Below, piece by piece: positions 15,567 to 23,313 of a stretch of DNA of 27,317 nt. The notes under the pieces are model-generated. The model worked only from the letters and a program-made list of their open reading frames with translations. It made no database searches and had not been told where the DNA came from. Each line of letters begins with the position of its first letter. Position 1 is the first letter of the stretch. Source of the DNA: CAYTNY01 sp964439215 (GTDB lineage: Bacteria; Oederibacteriota; PGYV01; CAYTNY01); assembly GCA_964439215.1 (NCBI GenBank), contig CAYTNY010000023.1:1-27317 (forward strand), written 5' to 3'. The position numbers and the translations under genes were made by a program.

Positions 15567-18320
15567 TTATCTTATAGCCGGTATTTTTTTCGTCTGCATT
15601 TTTCCTGTATTTCCTCCGGATGCATCCTTGAACATTCCCGCCGGATCTATAATAAGCCCTACCTTTCCGTCAGACATAATTGTACATCCGCCGACTCCGG
15701 GCCCCGGGTCGATCCCTTCCCCCATGGGCTTGACCACTATCTGATACTGTTCAATAATCTCGTCAACAAGTATGCCGGCGGGCTTCCCGTTCTCATCTTC
15801 CGCCACAACAATTATTTTTTCGGTATAATTTTCCGGCTCCTCTTTTTTTCCCGCAAAAAACTCGCCCGCCGAATACAAGGGAATAACAGTATCCCTGAAG
15901 TTATATGTTATTTTCCCCCCGGGCATAAATGTTATGTCTTTCCTCTGCGCTTTTGAGGATTCCACTATCGCAAGAGTAGGCATGAAATATTTCCCCCCGT
16001 TTATTGTAATAAGCATTGCTTCTATTATGGCCGTCGTAAGAGGCAGTGATATGACGAACTTTGTCCCTTTTGTTTTTTCTGTATGTATCTCTATCCTGCC
16101 CCGCATCTCCTGTATGTTTCTCTTCACAACATCCATTCCCACGCCGCGCCCTGATGTATCCGTCACCACCGAAGCGGTTGAAAAACCAGGTTTGAAAATA
16201 AAATTATAAATTTCTCTGTCAGATAATGTTTCTTCATCAGTCATCAGCGACATCGCTTTTGCTCTTTGAATTATTGTTTCTTTATTCAGCCCTCTTCCGT
16301 CATCCTCTATTTCCATACATACGTTCCCGCCTCTATGATAAGCGTTTAATTTAAGCTCCGCAGTTTCCGTTTTTCCCGCTTTTTCTCTTTCATGGGACGG
16401 CTCTATCCCGTGATCAACCGCATTTCTTATCATATGAATAAGGGGATCGCTTATCTTTTCGGCAAGATTCCTGTCAATTTCGGTTTCTTCCCCTAATATT
16501 GTAAAATTAATTTTTTTGCCCTGGCTTTTCGAAAGATCCCTTACAAATCTCGCCATTTTCTGAAAGACACCCGCAAGAGAAACAAGACGAAGCGACAAAC
16601 CAAACTCATGCAGTCTTTTTGTTGTCTTGTTAAGATGCCCCATATTTTTCTGAAATTCCAGAATCTGAGATTCATCAGCATCAGAAGCGGAATGTATCAT
16701 AGACTCGGCTATGACTATTTCCCCTATTGTATCAATAAGCCTGTCAAGTTTTTCAGAATCCACTTTTATTGTTTCTCTAAGCCTGGTTCCCGCGGCGGAC
16801 GGAATATTTCCGCCCCCTGCCTGTTCTTCTTTTCCGCGGAACAATTCATCCGCAGGACCGGCTTCCTGTTCTTTTTCCTTTTCGCTGCTGTCTGCGCTTA
16901 ATTCAGGATCTTTTTTTTCTCCGCCTGTCAGTTTCTTTATGCGCCCCACCAGTTCCGGGACACCTTCCGCTTTTTTTATTCTTCCGCTCCCCCCGACTCC
17001 TGTTTTTATGTTCTGTATCATTTTTTTCAGCATATCGTTTGATGCAAATAAAACATCTATAACATCAGGATCCGGCGATGCTGTTTCTTTTCTTATATTC
17101 TGCAGAAGATTTTCTGTTTCTTTCACCATTATATGTGTGTCTTCCAGCCCGAGAAAACCGGCCAGGCTTTTAAGTGTATGAAACGCCCTGAAAACCGCGT
17201 TTATTGCTTCAGGATTCTTTTTTTCTTTTTCAAGAACAAGAAGGCTTTTATCAACGATCTCGGCGTGTTCCGATGCTTCTGAGATAAAATCCCCTATAAG
17301 ATCCATATCGCCCGTAAACTCATAAAATTCTTCATTTTTCTGCAGCGGCTCCTCATCCGCCGCTCTCGGCGCGCTGCCGGCGCTTTCCTTTATTTTTTCA
17401 TCCGGCTCCGTTTTATCCGCCTGTGATTTTATCATTTCATAGAGCCTGTCGCGCATTTCCAAAAGAACATCCGCGGAAAGTGAATCTGCTTTTTTCAGAT
17501 AAGCAAGCATTTCCTCCGCTGCTCTGCCTGTTTCTTTGATGCCCAGAACCGCGGAATCTTCTTTTATGAATATCAAAACATTTTTAAAACTTTCCAGCGT
17601 TTTAACATCCTTTTCCTTCTCAAAAATGAGAATCCCTCTTTCCGCTTCATCAAGCCCGGGTTCTGCCTTCTGCAGAAAATCTTTTATCATCCCTTTATTT
17701 ACAGGTATATCATTTTCATCTTCTTTCGCTGTATTAAAAACTGTTTCATAACCCGCTTTTTTGCCGGTTATTTCCTCACACGCGGGTACAAGCATCCCTA
17801 TAAGTGTTTCAAACTTATCTTTTTCGGGAATTTTTTTATCAGCGGTTTTTTCCACTATGGTGTTTAAGTTCTTAAAAAACATTTCCATCTTATGTCTGCC
17901 TGAATTTTTTCCTATTTTGGAAAGACGCACAAGCGAAGAATGAATAACAGCCAGTTCATCCGATACGCATTCGAAAAAATCATCTATATTAAGTTTTTCG
18001 GAAAATACCGTTTTTACGGGCTCTTCCGGAGAATTCAGGATCTCCTGTATACCCGCAATACCGCTGTTCACCGCCGCCGCCGCATCAGGATCTTTTTTTA
18101 CTGAATTTTGCTGTCCGGTAATATAGTCAATACACGCGGCAGAAACATTATTTATTCTCTTAAAAATATATTCCTGCCTGTTTTCAGTAATCCCGGCAAT
18201 TTCGCGGAATACGGGAAGAACCTCCCGCGAAAGGACGTCGCTGCCGTCTTCCGCCATAACAACACAAAGCGCGGCATTCTCAATAAGCTTTATGATTTTC
18301 CCAAGGATTTCTTCAGCCAC
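15567..18320 (-). CDS. cheA: Chemotaxis histidine kinase CheA with an extended N-terminus
   Basis: A 917-residue CheA, longer than the usual 650-700. Residues 1-200 are helical and unassigned. Residues about 211-300 look like a degenerate Hpt domain in which the histidine position is replaced (FIKEDSAVLG). The active Hpt (P1) follows, with phospho-histidine H381 in AFHTLKSLAGFLGL. I see no P2 receiver-docking domain. Then come P3 dimerisation (VDSEKLDRLIDTIGEIVIAES), P4 ATPase (N-box HMIRNAVDHGIEP, G1 IEDDGRGLN, G2 GRGVGMDVVKRNI) and a CheW-like P5 to the end. The GTG at 18320 with AAAGGAGG five bases upstream decides the start; it overlaps the preceding receiver gene by eight bases, so the two are coupled. 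Function is certain; the roles of the added N-terminal modules are unknown. Confidence 0.95.
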   Translation of the reverse strand: MAEEILGKIIKLIENAALCVVMAEDGSDVLSREVLPVFREIAGITENRQEYIFKRINNVSAACIDYITGQQNSVKKDPDAAAAVNSGIAGIQEILNSPEEPVKTVFSEKLNIDDFFECVSDELAVIHSSLVRLSKIGKNSGRHKMEMFFKNLNTIVEKTADKKIPEKDKFETLIGMLVPACEEITGKKAGYETVFNTAKEDENDIPVNKGMIKDFLQKAEPGLDEAERGILIFEKEKDVKTLESFKNVLIFIKEDSAVLGIKETGRAAEEMLAYLKKADSLSADVLLEMRDRLYEMIKSQADKTEPDEKIKESAGSAPRAADEEPLQKNEEFYEFTGDMDLIGDFISEASEHAEIVDKSLLVLEKEKKNPEAINAVFRAFHTLKSLAGFLGLEDTHIMVKETENLLQNIRKETASPDPDVIDVLFASNDMLKKMIQNIKTGVGGSGRIKKAEGVPELVGRIKKLTGGEKKDPELSADSSEKEKEQEAGPADELFRGKEEQAGGGNIPSAAGTRLRETIKVDSEKLDRLIDTIGEIVIAESMIHSASDADESQILEFQKNMGHLNKTTKRLHEFGLSLRLVSLAGVFQKMARFVRDLSKSQGKKINFTILGEETEIDRNLAEKISDPLIHMIRNAVDHGIEPSHEREKAGKTETAELKLNAYHRGGNVCMEIEDDGRGLNKETIIQRAKAMSLMTDEETLSDREIYNFIFKPGFSTASVVTDTSGRGVGMDVVKRNIQEMRGRIEIHTEKTKGTKFVISLPLTTAIIEAMLITINGGKYFMPTLAIVESSKAQRKDITFMPGGKITYNFRDTVIPLYSAGEFFAGKKEEPENYTEKIIVVAEDENGKPAGILVDEIIEQYQIVVKPMGEGIDPGPGVGGCTIMSDGKVGLIIDPAGMFKDASGGNTGKMQTKKIPAIR

Positions 18321-18723
18321 AGCGCCCTCCTTTTTTGGAAAGCGCAAACACAACCGCGGCTTCTATGGTTCTTTTTATCATCTCTTTTTCCAGAGGCTTC
18401 ACAAAATACGCAAAAGCGCCTATCTCCCTGATAAAGCGCTCGGTTTCTATGGAATCATCCCCTGTGATTACAAGAACAGGCATTTCTTCCTTTTCTTCTT
18501 TTATTCTGGCGAGAAGTTCATCCCCTTTCATTCCTTCCATATAAACATCGGTTATCACAACAACTATATTTTCATCTTTTATTCCGGCAAGCGCTTTTAC
18601 GGCGCTGTTTACAGTAACAGGTTCATATCCCAGCTCCGCAATCAAAGCCTCAAACTGATTCCTTATAAATTTATCGTCATCCGCTATCAGTATTTTTTTT
18701 GTTTCGGTCCCTTTTTTTCTCAT
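18313..18723 (-). CDS. Single-domain response regulator, first gene of the che operon
   Basis: A 136-residue receiver: LIADDDKF (residues 12-19), phospho-acceptor D59 in VITDVYMEGMKG, a conserved threonine in VITGDDS and YFVKPLEKE. The YMEGMKGDELL style resembles receivers of NtrC-type regulators more than motility CheY. The ATG at 18723 is one base from the predicted sigma-54 start point and has no ribosome site between them, so translation would be leaderless; a TTG ten codons upstream lies inside the promoter. Its last codons overlap the cheA GTG. It lies just downstream of a sigma-54 activator that lacks a receiver, so it may be that activator's detached receiver, or simply a CheA target. 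Confidence 0.87.
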   Translation of the reverse strand: MRKKGTETKKILIADDDKFIRNQFEALIAELGYEPVTVNSAVKALAGIKDENIVVVITDVYMEGMKGDELLARIKEEKEEMPVLVITGDDSIETERFIREIGAFAYFVKPLEKEMIKRTIEAAVVFALSKKGGRCG

Positions 18724-18735
18724 ACCTAAGTTAAA

Positions 18736-18749
18736 GCAATTAGCGTGCC
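18736..18749 (-). promoter_or_regulatory. Sigma-54 (-24/-12) promoter of the chemosensory operon
   Basis: Read on the minus strand the sequence is CGGCACG-CTAA-TTGCT: the invariant GG (18748-18749) and GC (18736-18737) are separated by exactly ten bases, and GGCACG-N4-TTGCT agrees with the consensus TGGCACG-N4-TTGCW except for the first T. Counting from the -12 base puts transcription start at 18724. It lies in the only sizeable gap upstream of cheA and directly downstream of a sigma-54 activator gene. Confidence 0.85.
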
Positions 18750-18801
18750 GCAAAAAAAAAGACGTTTCTTATGATGTTTTAATAAACGGCCGGCAGGATG
18801 C

Positions 18802-18836
18802 TGTCGCAGAAATGATACTTTTTCTCATTTTTGATA
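18802..18836. promoter_or_regulatory. Putative upstream activating site for the sigma-54 promoter
   Basis: This block holds TGTCGCAGAA (18802-18811) and TCTCATTTTTGATA (18823-18836). Both strings occur again, exactly, in the promoter of the adjacent activator gene (19866-19875 and 19838-19851). Relative to the predicted start at 18724 they lie at -78 to -112, a usual distance for activator binding sites at sigma-54 promoters. Two TGATAC words (18813-18818, 18832-18837) are 19 bases apart, about two helical turns. Binding by the activator is inferred. Confidence 0.6.
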
Positions 18837-18867
18837 CAAATCCGGAATAGGGTTAAAAACTGTGAAA

Positions 18868-19821
18868 TCAGATAAGTTTATATTCAGAGAGTTTTCTGTA
18901 GAGTTTCGCCCTGCTTATTTTAAGGACTGAAAGAATTTTTTTCTTGTCCCCCCTGTATTTTGAATACAAAAAAGCCAGATACTCTTTTTCTTTTTCTTTT
19001 ATGTACTTCTCCAGCGGCTGTTCGCCGGCGATTATTTCCGCGGAGGCTGCGGTATTTCTGAATTTTAACAGGTTTTTCGGCAAATCCGAAGGCTTAATTT
19101 CTTTTTCCGAAGATACAAGAGCCGCTCTGCTTATTGCGTTAAAAAGCTCGCGTATGTTTCCGGGCCAGGTATAATTCTGAAGCACAGCCATGGCCTCAGA
19201 ACTTAAGTGTTTTTTTTCATTGCGGTTTAAATCTCTGTTTATTTTATTTTCCAGATGTTCTCTGACAAGAGCGGGAATGTCTTCTTTTCTCTCCCTTAAA
19301 GCGGGCATAAACAGCCTTAAAACGCTCAGCCTGTAGTATAAATCCGCCCTGAATTTATCCTTTTCTATCCTGTCCTCCAATATCCTGTTTGTCGCGGCGA
19401 TTATACGAACATCCGTTTTTATTTCTTTTGTGCCGCCAAGCCTCCTGAACCTTCCTGTTTCAAGCACCCGCAGAAGTTTTGCCTGTGCCAGAATATCCAT
19501 TTCGCCTATTTCATCAATAAAAAGCGTTCCCTTGTCAGCAACCTCAAATAATCCCCTTTTCATATTTGTAGCCCCGGTAAAAGCACCTGCCTCGTGTCCA
19601 AAAAGCTCATTTTCTATAAGGTCCGCCGGCATTGCGCCGCAGTTAATTTCAATAAAAGGCATATCTGCCCGCGGCCCTGATTTGTGAATGGCGGAAGCTG
19701 CCACTTCCTTGCCTGTTCCGCTTTCCCCTTCAATTAAAATAGGCAGGCTTGAACCCGCCGTCTTTTTTATAAAATGCCTCAATTCCTCTATAATATGGCT
19801 TTTCCCCGTAATATCCGTCAA
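18868..19821 (-). CDS. Sigma-54-dependent transcriptional activator without N-terminal sensory domain (PspF-like layout)
   Basis: A 317-residue bacterial enhancer-binding protein consisting of the AAA+ motor and a Fis-type helix-turn-helix only. Walker A GESGTGKE (32-39), the sigma-54 contact loop GAFTGA (79-84), Walker B TLFIDEIGEM (99-108), an arginine-rich sensor region (ALRERKEDIP) and WPGNIREL are all intact; the DNA-binding helices are in the last 40 residues (KKKILSVLKISRAKLYRKLSEY). It begins only four residues before the AAA+ domain, so there is no receiver, GAF or PAS module. The start is a TTG with GGAGG six bases upstream. A sigma-70 promoter precedes it. It most likely drives the che operon from the sigma-54 promoter just downstream. 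Its activity must be controlled by a partner protein, conceivably the receiver encoded next. Confidence 0.94.
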   Translation of the reverse strand: MTDITGKSHIIEELRHFIKKTAGSSLPILIEGESGTGKEVAASAIHKSGPRADMPFIEINCGAMPADLIENELFGHEAGAFTGATNMKRGLFEVADKGTLFIDEIGEMDILAQAKLLRVLETGRFRRLGGTKEIKTDVRIIAATNRILEDRIEKDKFRADLYYRLSVLRLFMPALRERKEDIPALVREHLENKINRDLNRNEKKHLSSEAMAVLQNYTWPGNIRELFNAISRAALVSSEKEIKPSDLPKNLLKFRNTAASAEIIAGEQPLEKYIKEKEKEYLAFLYSKYRGDKKKILSVLKISRAKLYRKLSEYKLI

Positions 19822-19837
19822 ATCGCGCCTCCACTTA

Positions 19838-19879
19838 TCTCATTTTTGATATTATAACATCAAAGTGTCGCAGAATCAA
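19838..19879 (-). promoter_or_regulatory. Sigma-70 promoter and probable auto-operator of the sigma-54 activator gene
   Basis: On the minus strand TTGATT (19874-19879), a 17-base spacer and a perfect TATAAT (19851-19856) precede the gene by about 30 bases. The region carries the two strings shared with the upstream activating site: TCTCATTTTTGATA (19838-19851) over the start site and TGTCGCAGAA (19866-19875) over the spacer and -35. The -10 box also sits inside a dyad, TTTGAT-N8-ATCAAA (19845-19864). A protein bound here would block RNA polymerase, so negative autoregulation is likely. Confidence 0.75.
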
Positions 19880-19904
19880 GACAGTTCATAAAATAAATAA
19901 CTTA

Positions 19905-20065
19905 AAGTTCAAAGGAATGAAGTTTTGAGTTTTGGGAAGAGCCAAGCACACAAACTGCTGATATCCCGAGTCTTCGGTATGGTTTTGCCAAACATCCAAG
20001 CCGCCAAGCCGCCAATATGAACCTTAAACTGCTCTCCGTTCTTCCCAAAACTCAAACCCCAAAAC
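19905..20065. repeat. Composite intergenic repeat between the antiporter and activator genes
   Basis: No gene is seen here. The stretch holds a TTCAAAG unit, TTTTGAG words running into TTTTGGGAAGAGCCAA, CATCCAAGCCGCCAAG units, ATATGAACCTTAAACT, and then inverted TTTTGAG words. The 17 bases at 19924-19940 are the exact reverse complement of 20040-20056. The same module order appears at 3711-3775, and part of it at 97-120. No clear terminator for the antiporter gene is visible. Confidence 0.8.
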
Positions 20066-21871
20066 TCAAAGCTCAATTTCTTTCCCCTCCCCCACCAGGC
20101 TTATAAGGATCTCTCCTTCTTTTGGGGCTCTGTCCGAGCGCCGCGTAATAACAATGAGTTCTTTCTTTTTATCAATTATAAACAGCGGCATTGCTTTATG
20201 GCCGTGCACTTTTAAATATTCATCATAATCAAAATCCTCTGTTATCTTTGTTTTCTTTATTTTCGCGCCTGAGTCGCAAAGGTCATGTATATAATCAAAA
20301 GTCGCCCTGTCATCAAAAAGAAGCCTGCCGCGCAGTTTGCGCCTTACTATTTTCTCGGGCTTGCGCGACTCGTCTGTACTGATTATTCTGTAAACCTCCT
20401 GGCTGCCGAAAATCCTTCTGAAACGTATAACAGAAAGTATATTTACCTGGTCATTAGATGTCAGAGCCAGCATTTTACCCGCCCCCTCTATGGGCAGCCT
20501 GTCAAGAGTCTCTGACTGCATCACATTTATGTAATAGGCATTAAGGCCCTCAATCTTAGCGGACGTTATATTGGAATAATTCGTATCAACAAGTATGACC
20601 TCTATTCCTTCGGAGCTCAGGGCCGCCGCCATATCTCTTGCCCATTTATGCGCTCCTATCAATAACAGTCCCTGAGGCCTCTCTTTTGTCTGTTTAAGCA
20701 GTTTTCCCATATATCCGCTCCCCAGCCCGTAAATAACAATTGTCGCCGCAATCACCACAAACACAAAATAAGCTATTTTTTCATAATCAGGATAACCGAT
20801 TTCCTCCAGCCTCAAAGCAAAAACAGAAGCCATTGCCGCGGCAACAATACCTCTTGGCGCCACGGAAGAAATAAAAAGCCTTTCCTTTAATGTGATTTTT
20901 GAAAACACAGTCGCCGCGAAAACAGCTGCCGGACGCACAAAGAAAATAAGAATTCCTATAAATATCAGCATTTCAAGATTCGCGTATTTATAAAAATCAA
21001 CGGGCAGCCTTGCGGCAAGTATTATAAACAGAAGAGATATCAGAAGAATCCTCATCTCCTCAAGAAAAGCGAATACCTGGCGGGTGCTGACTTTGTCCTG
21101 GCTGGCGAGGTATATCCCCATAACAGTAGCCGCCAAAAGGCCGGCTTCATCCTGTATCATATTTGAAACAATAAAAACAACCGCGAGAATCATAAGCGAA
21201 AACGGATTCAGAAGAAAATCAGGAACCCAGTATTTTCTGGAAAATAACGTATAAATAAACCCGCCCGCAGCGCCCAGTGCCGCGCCTGCGGCGGCTGTTT
21301 TGCCCACCGCGGCAATTATTTCCCCGGGCTCGGCTTTTAAGCCGCCTGCAAAAAGGACCTCAAAGACCAGAACCGCGAGAATTACGCCGATAGGGTCTAT
21401 TACAATTCCTTCCCATTTCAGTATCTGGCTCACTTTTTTAGACGGACGCAAATGGCTCAAAAGCGGCATTATGACCGTCGGCCCGGTCACGACAAGTATG
21501 GCGCCGAAAAGCACGGATAATTTCCAGTCCATTCCGAGTACATAGCAAGCGGCCATGGATGACAGCCCGAAAGTCACCGCGGCCCCGGTTGTTATAAGCC
21601 CGTTTACGGCGCCTCCTATTTTCTTAAGGTCCTTTATGTTAAGATTCAGCCCCCCTTCAAAAAGTATTATTGCCACAAAAAACGAAACCAGCGGAAAAAG
21701 CAGTTTGCCGAAAATCTCATCAGGATTAACAAGGTTGAAAACAGGCCCTGAAAGAAACCCAAGAACGATCAAAAGCAGTATTGACGGCAGGCGCAGCTGC
21801 CAGGATATCCACTGGGCGGATACGCCCAGAACTATAATTATTCCCAACTGTAAAAGCAGTTCTTCGTGCAT
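20066..21871 (-). CDS. CPA1-family cation/proton antiporter with a C-terminal RCK (TrkA-N) domain
   Basis: A 601-residue inner-membrane antiporter, probably exchanging Na+ or K+ for H+. Residues 1-400 hold about 12-13 hydrophobic segments. The unwound-helix region VVTGPTVIMPLL near 127-138 and EGIVIDPIGVILAV near 154-167, with the transport aspartate, match NhaP/CPA1 proteins, as does FFVAIILFEGGLNLN near 64-78. Residues about 400-520 form a RCK_N-like domain (LLIGAHKWARDMAAAL then VILVDTNYSN), though its dinucleotide loop departs from GxGxxG. A TrkA-C-like segment probably follows. It starts one base before the photolyase stop, with GAGGT six bases upstream of the ATG, so it is translated with that gene. 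Its ion and regulatory ligand are not predictable. Confidence 0.88.
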   Translation of the reverse strand: MHEELLLQLGIIIVLGVSAQWISWQLRLPSILLLIVLGFLSGPVFNLVNPDEIFGKLLFPLVSFFVAIILFEGGLNLNIKDLKKIGGAVNGLITTGAAVTFGLSSMAACYVLGMDWKLSVLFGAILVVTGPTVIMPLLSHLRPSKKVSQILKWEGIVIDPIGVILAVLVFEVLFAGGLKAEPGEIIAAVGKTAAAGAALGAAGGFIYTLFSRKYWVPDFLLNPFSLMILAVVFIVSNMIQDEAGLLAATVMGIYLASQDKVSTRQVFAFLEEMRILLISLLFIILAARLPVDFYKYANLEMLIFIGILIFFVRPAAVFAATVFSKITLKERLFISSVAPRGIVAAAMASVFALRLEEIGYPDYEKIAYFVFVVIAATIVIYGLGSGYMGKLLKQTKERPQGLLLIGAHKWARDMAAALSSEGIEVILVDTNYSNITSAKIEGLNAYYINVMQSETLDRLPIEGAGKMLALTSNDQVNILSVIRFRRIFGSQEVYRIISTDESRKPEKIVRRKLRGRLLFDDRATFDYIHDLCDSGAKIKKTKITEDFDYDEYLKVHGHKAMPLFIIDKKKELIVITRRSDRAPKEGEILISLVGEGKEIEL

Positions 21872-23296
21872 TTACATACCTCTTTTTTTTCCGCGGAATA
21901 TTCTGTTTTTTTCACTTATCCGCCGCAGTTTTTTCCCGGCGCCGCCGGACATCCTGTTCCATTTTTCCGCGTATTCTTTAATATTGAATTTCCTTTCAAG
22001 CCCTTTGGCATTCATAAAGCGTATTTTACCAAAAATATTTCTTTCAGTCCACGCTCTGTCGTGCTTGCCGAAGCACCAGGCAATGCCCGCGTATCCGTTC
22101 GGATCCCTTCCGTCCAGCTCGTATTTGTCATTCAGATACACAAGCGTTTCATATGCTTTTTCCGGGGCAGAACTCCATTCAATAACTTTTTTGCCCCAAT
22201 ACATTCTCATATATCCGTGCATATGCCCTGTTTGGCGCATCTGATTCTGCGCCGCGTTCCAGTACACATCGTGCGTTTCCGCATTTTCCAGCTGTTCAGG
22301 GCTGTATTTGTATTCCCTTTTATCGCCGGAATGTTCTTTAAGAGTTTTTGCGGCCCAGCCGGGCAGGCATTTTATACTGTCGTAATCCTTATTGTAAAAT
22401 ACAAAGTTCACGGCAAGCTCCCTGCGTATTATAAGTTCTTCAAGATACCTTTCAGAAACCCTCTGCCCCGCGCGCAGCACCTGCTCTGTTATATAAAGAG
22501 GCGATATCTGCCCGAAATGGATGTAGGGACTCATATACGAGACGCATTCCAGAGAGGGATCAGATGATTTTTCACCGTATTCCCCAAGCTTTTCATCCAT
22601 AAACATTTTAAGTCTTTTCTTTGCTTCTTTTTCGCCGCCTTTGAAATAAGAAGTTTTACCCGGCAATTCGTCGATTTTGATATCTTTTAAAATCCGGAGC
22701 CGGTCATTGACGTTCAAATCTCCTTTGATTTTCAGGCGGCTTTTTTTGATGACACCGGTGCTTTCAAAAGGCGCTATAAATTCCGGCAGCAGTTTTTTTA
22801 TTTTTTTTCTTATTGTTGCCGCGGAATATTCTTCCTTTGGAGATGCCGTCTCAACAGGAACAATAACATCGCTCTCAACCATATAAAAAGCGCAGTTTGT
22901 TTTTTCGGCCGCTTTTTCCCTCCACTCCCTCTGAATACGCGTATATCCCCTGTCCACAACCACCGCGGCGGCGTTTTTTAATAATTTCACAGCCTGCTCA
23001 AAGGGCTCTCCTTTATGCAGAGAAAAGCTTATTCCTCTTTTTCCAAGATTCTCCGCTGTCTCTTTCAGGCCCTCCAGCATAAAAATATAATGCCTCAATG
23101 CCGCTCCGGAATAAGAAGGGGTTATACCAAACACCGTATGCACGGGAAGTTTAAGTTCATTTGCCTTTAAAACAGCGAATTCAAGAGCGTGGTTGTAAGA
23201 TGCCCTTTGCGACGCCTGCATCCGGTAAAGAACATAAGAGCCCTCTTTATTGTACTCTTTGGCGTTCAGTTTTCTGATTCTTTCGGCCTGTATCAT
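21872..23296 (-). CDS. Class II deoxyribodipyrimidine photolyase
   Basis: This FAD enzyme uses light to split cyclobutane pyrimidine dimers. The 474-residue protein has an N-terminal Rossmann-like antenna domain (about 20-175: VLYRMQASQRASYNHAL, then VVVDRGYTR) and a helical FAD-binding domain. Class II hallmarks are SYMSPYIHFGQISP near 251-264, FVFYN, QMRQTGHMHGYMRMYWGKK near 351-369, and LNDKYELDGRDPNGYAGIAWCFGKHDRAW near 389-417. The length is normal and no hallmark residue appears lost. The ribosome site is weak (AAGG about 15 bases upstream), so translation may depend on the gene before it, 17 bases away. That gene, DUF523-DUF1722, is a frequent neighbour of photolyases. Light-dependent repair implies at least occasional sunlight exposure. 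Confidence 0.95.
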   Translation of the reverse strand: MIQAERIRKLNAKEYNKEGSYVLYRMQASQRASYNHALEFAVLKANELKLPVHTVFGITPSYSGAALRHYIFMLEGLKETAENLGKRGISFSLHKGEPFEQAVKLLKNAAAVVVDRGYTRIQREWREKAAEKTNCAFYMVESDVIVPVETASPKEEYSAATIRKKIKKLLPEFIAPFESTGVIKKSRLKIKGDLNVNDRLRILKDIKIDELPGKTSYFKGGEKEAKKRLKMFMDEKLGEYGEKSSDPSLECVSYMSPYIHFGQISPLYITEQVLRAGQRVSERYLEELIIRRELAVNFVFYNKDYDSIKCLPGWAAKTLKEHSGDKREYKYSPEQLENAETHDVYWNAAQNQMRQTGHMHGYMRMYWGKKVIEWSSAPEKAYETLVYLNDKYELDGRDPNGYAGIAWCFGKHDRAWTERNIFGKIRFMNAKGLERKFNIKEYAEKWNRMSGGAGKKLRRISEKNRIFRGKKRGM

Positions 23297-23313
23297 TTAT
23301 TATCAGCCGGCCT

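Noticed and set aside
19924..20056. 17-base perfect inverted repeat as terminator of the antiporter gene
   Set aside because: The arms are words of the intergenic repeat family in opposite orientation, about 99 bases apart, with no U-tract; a normal terminator is not shown.
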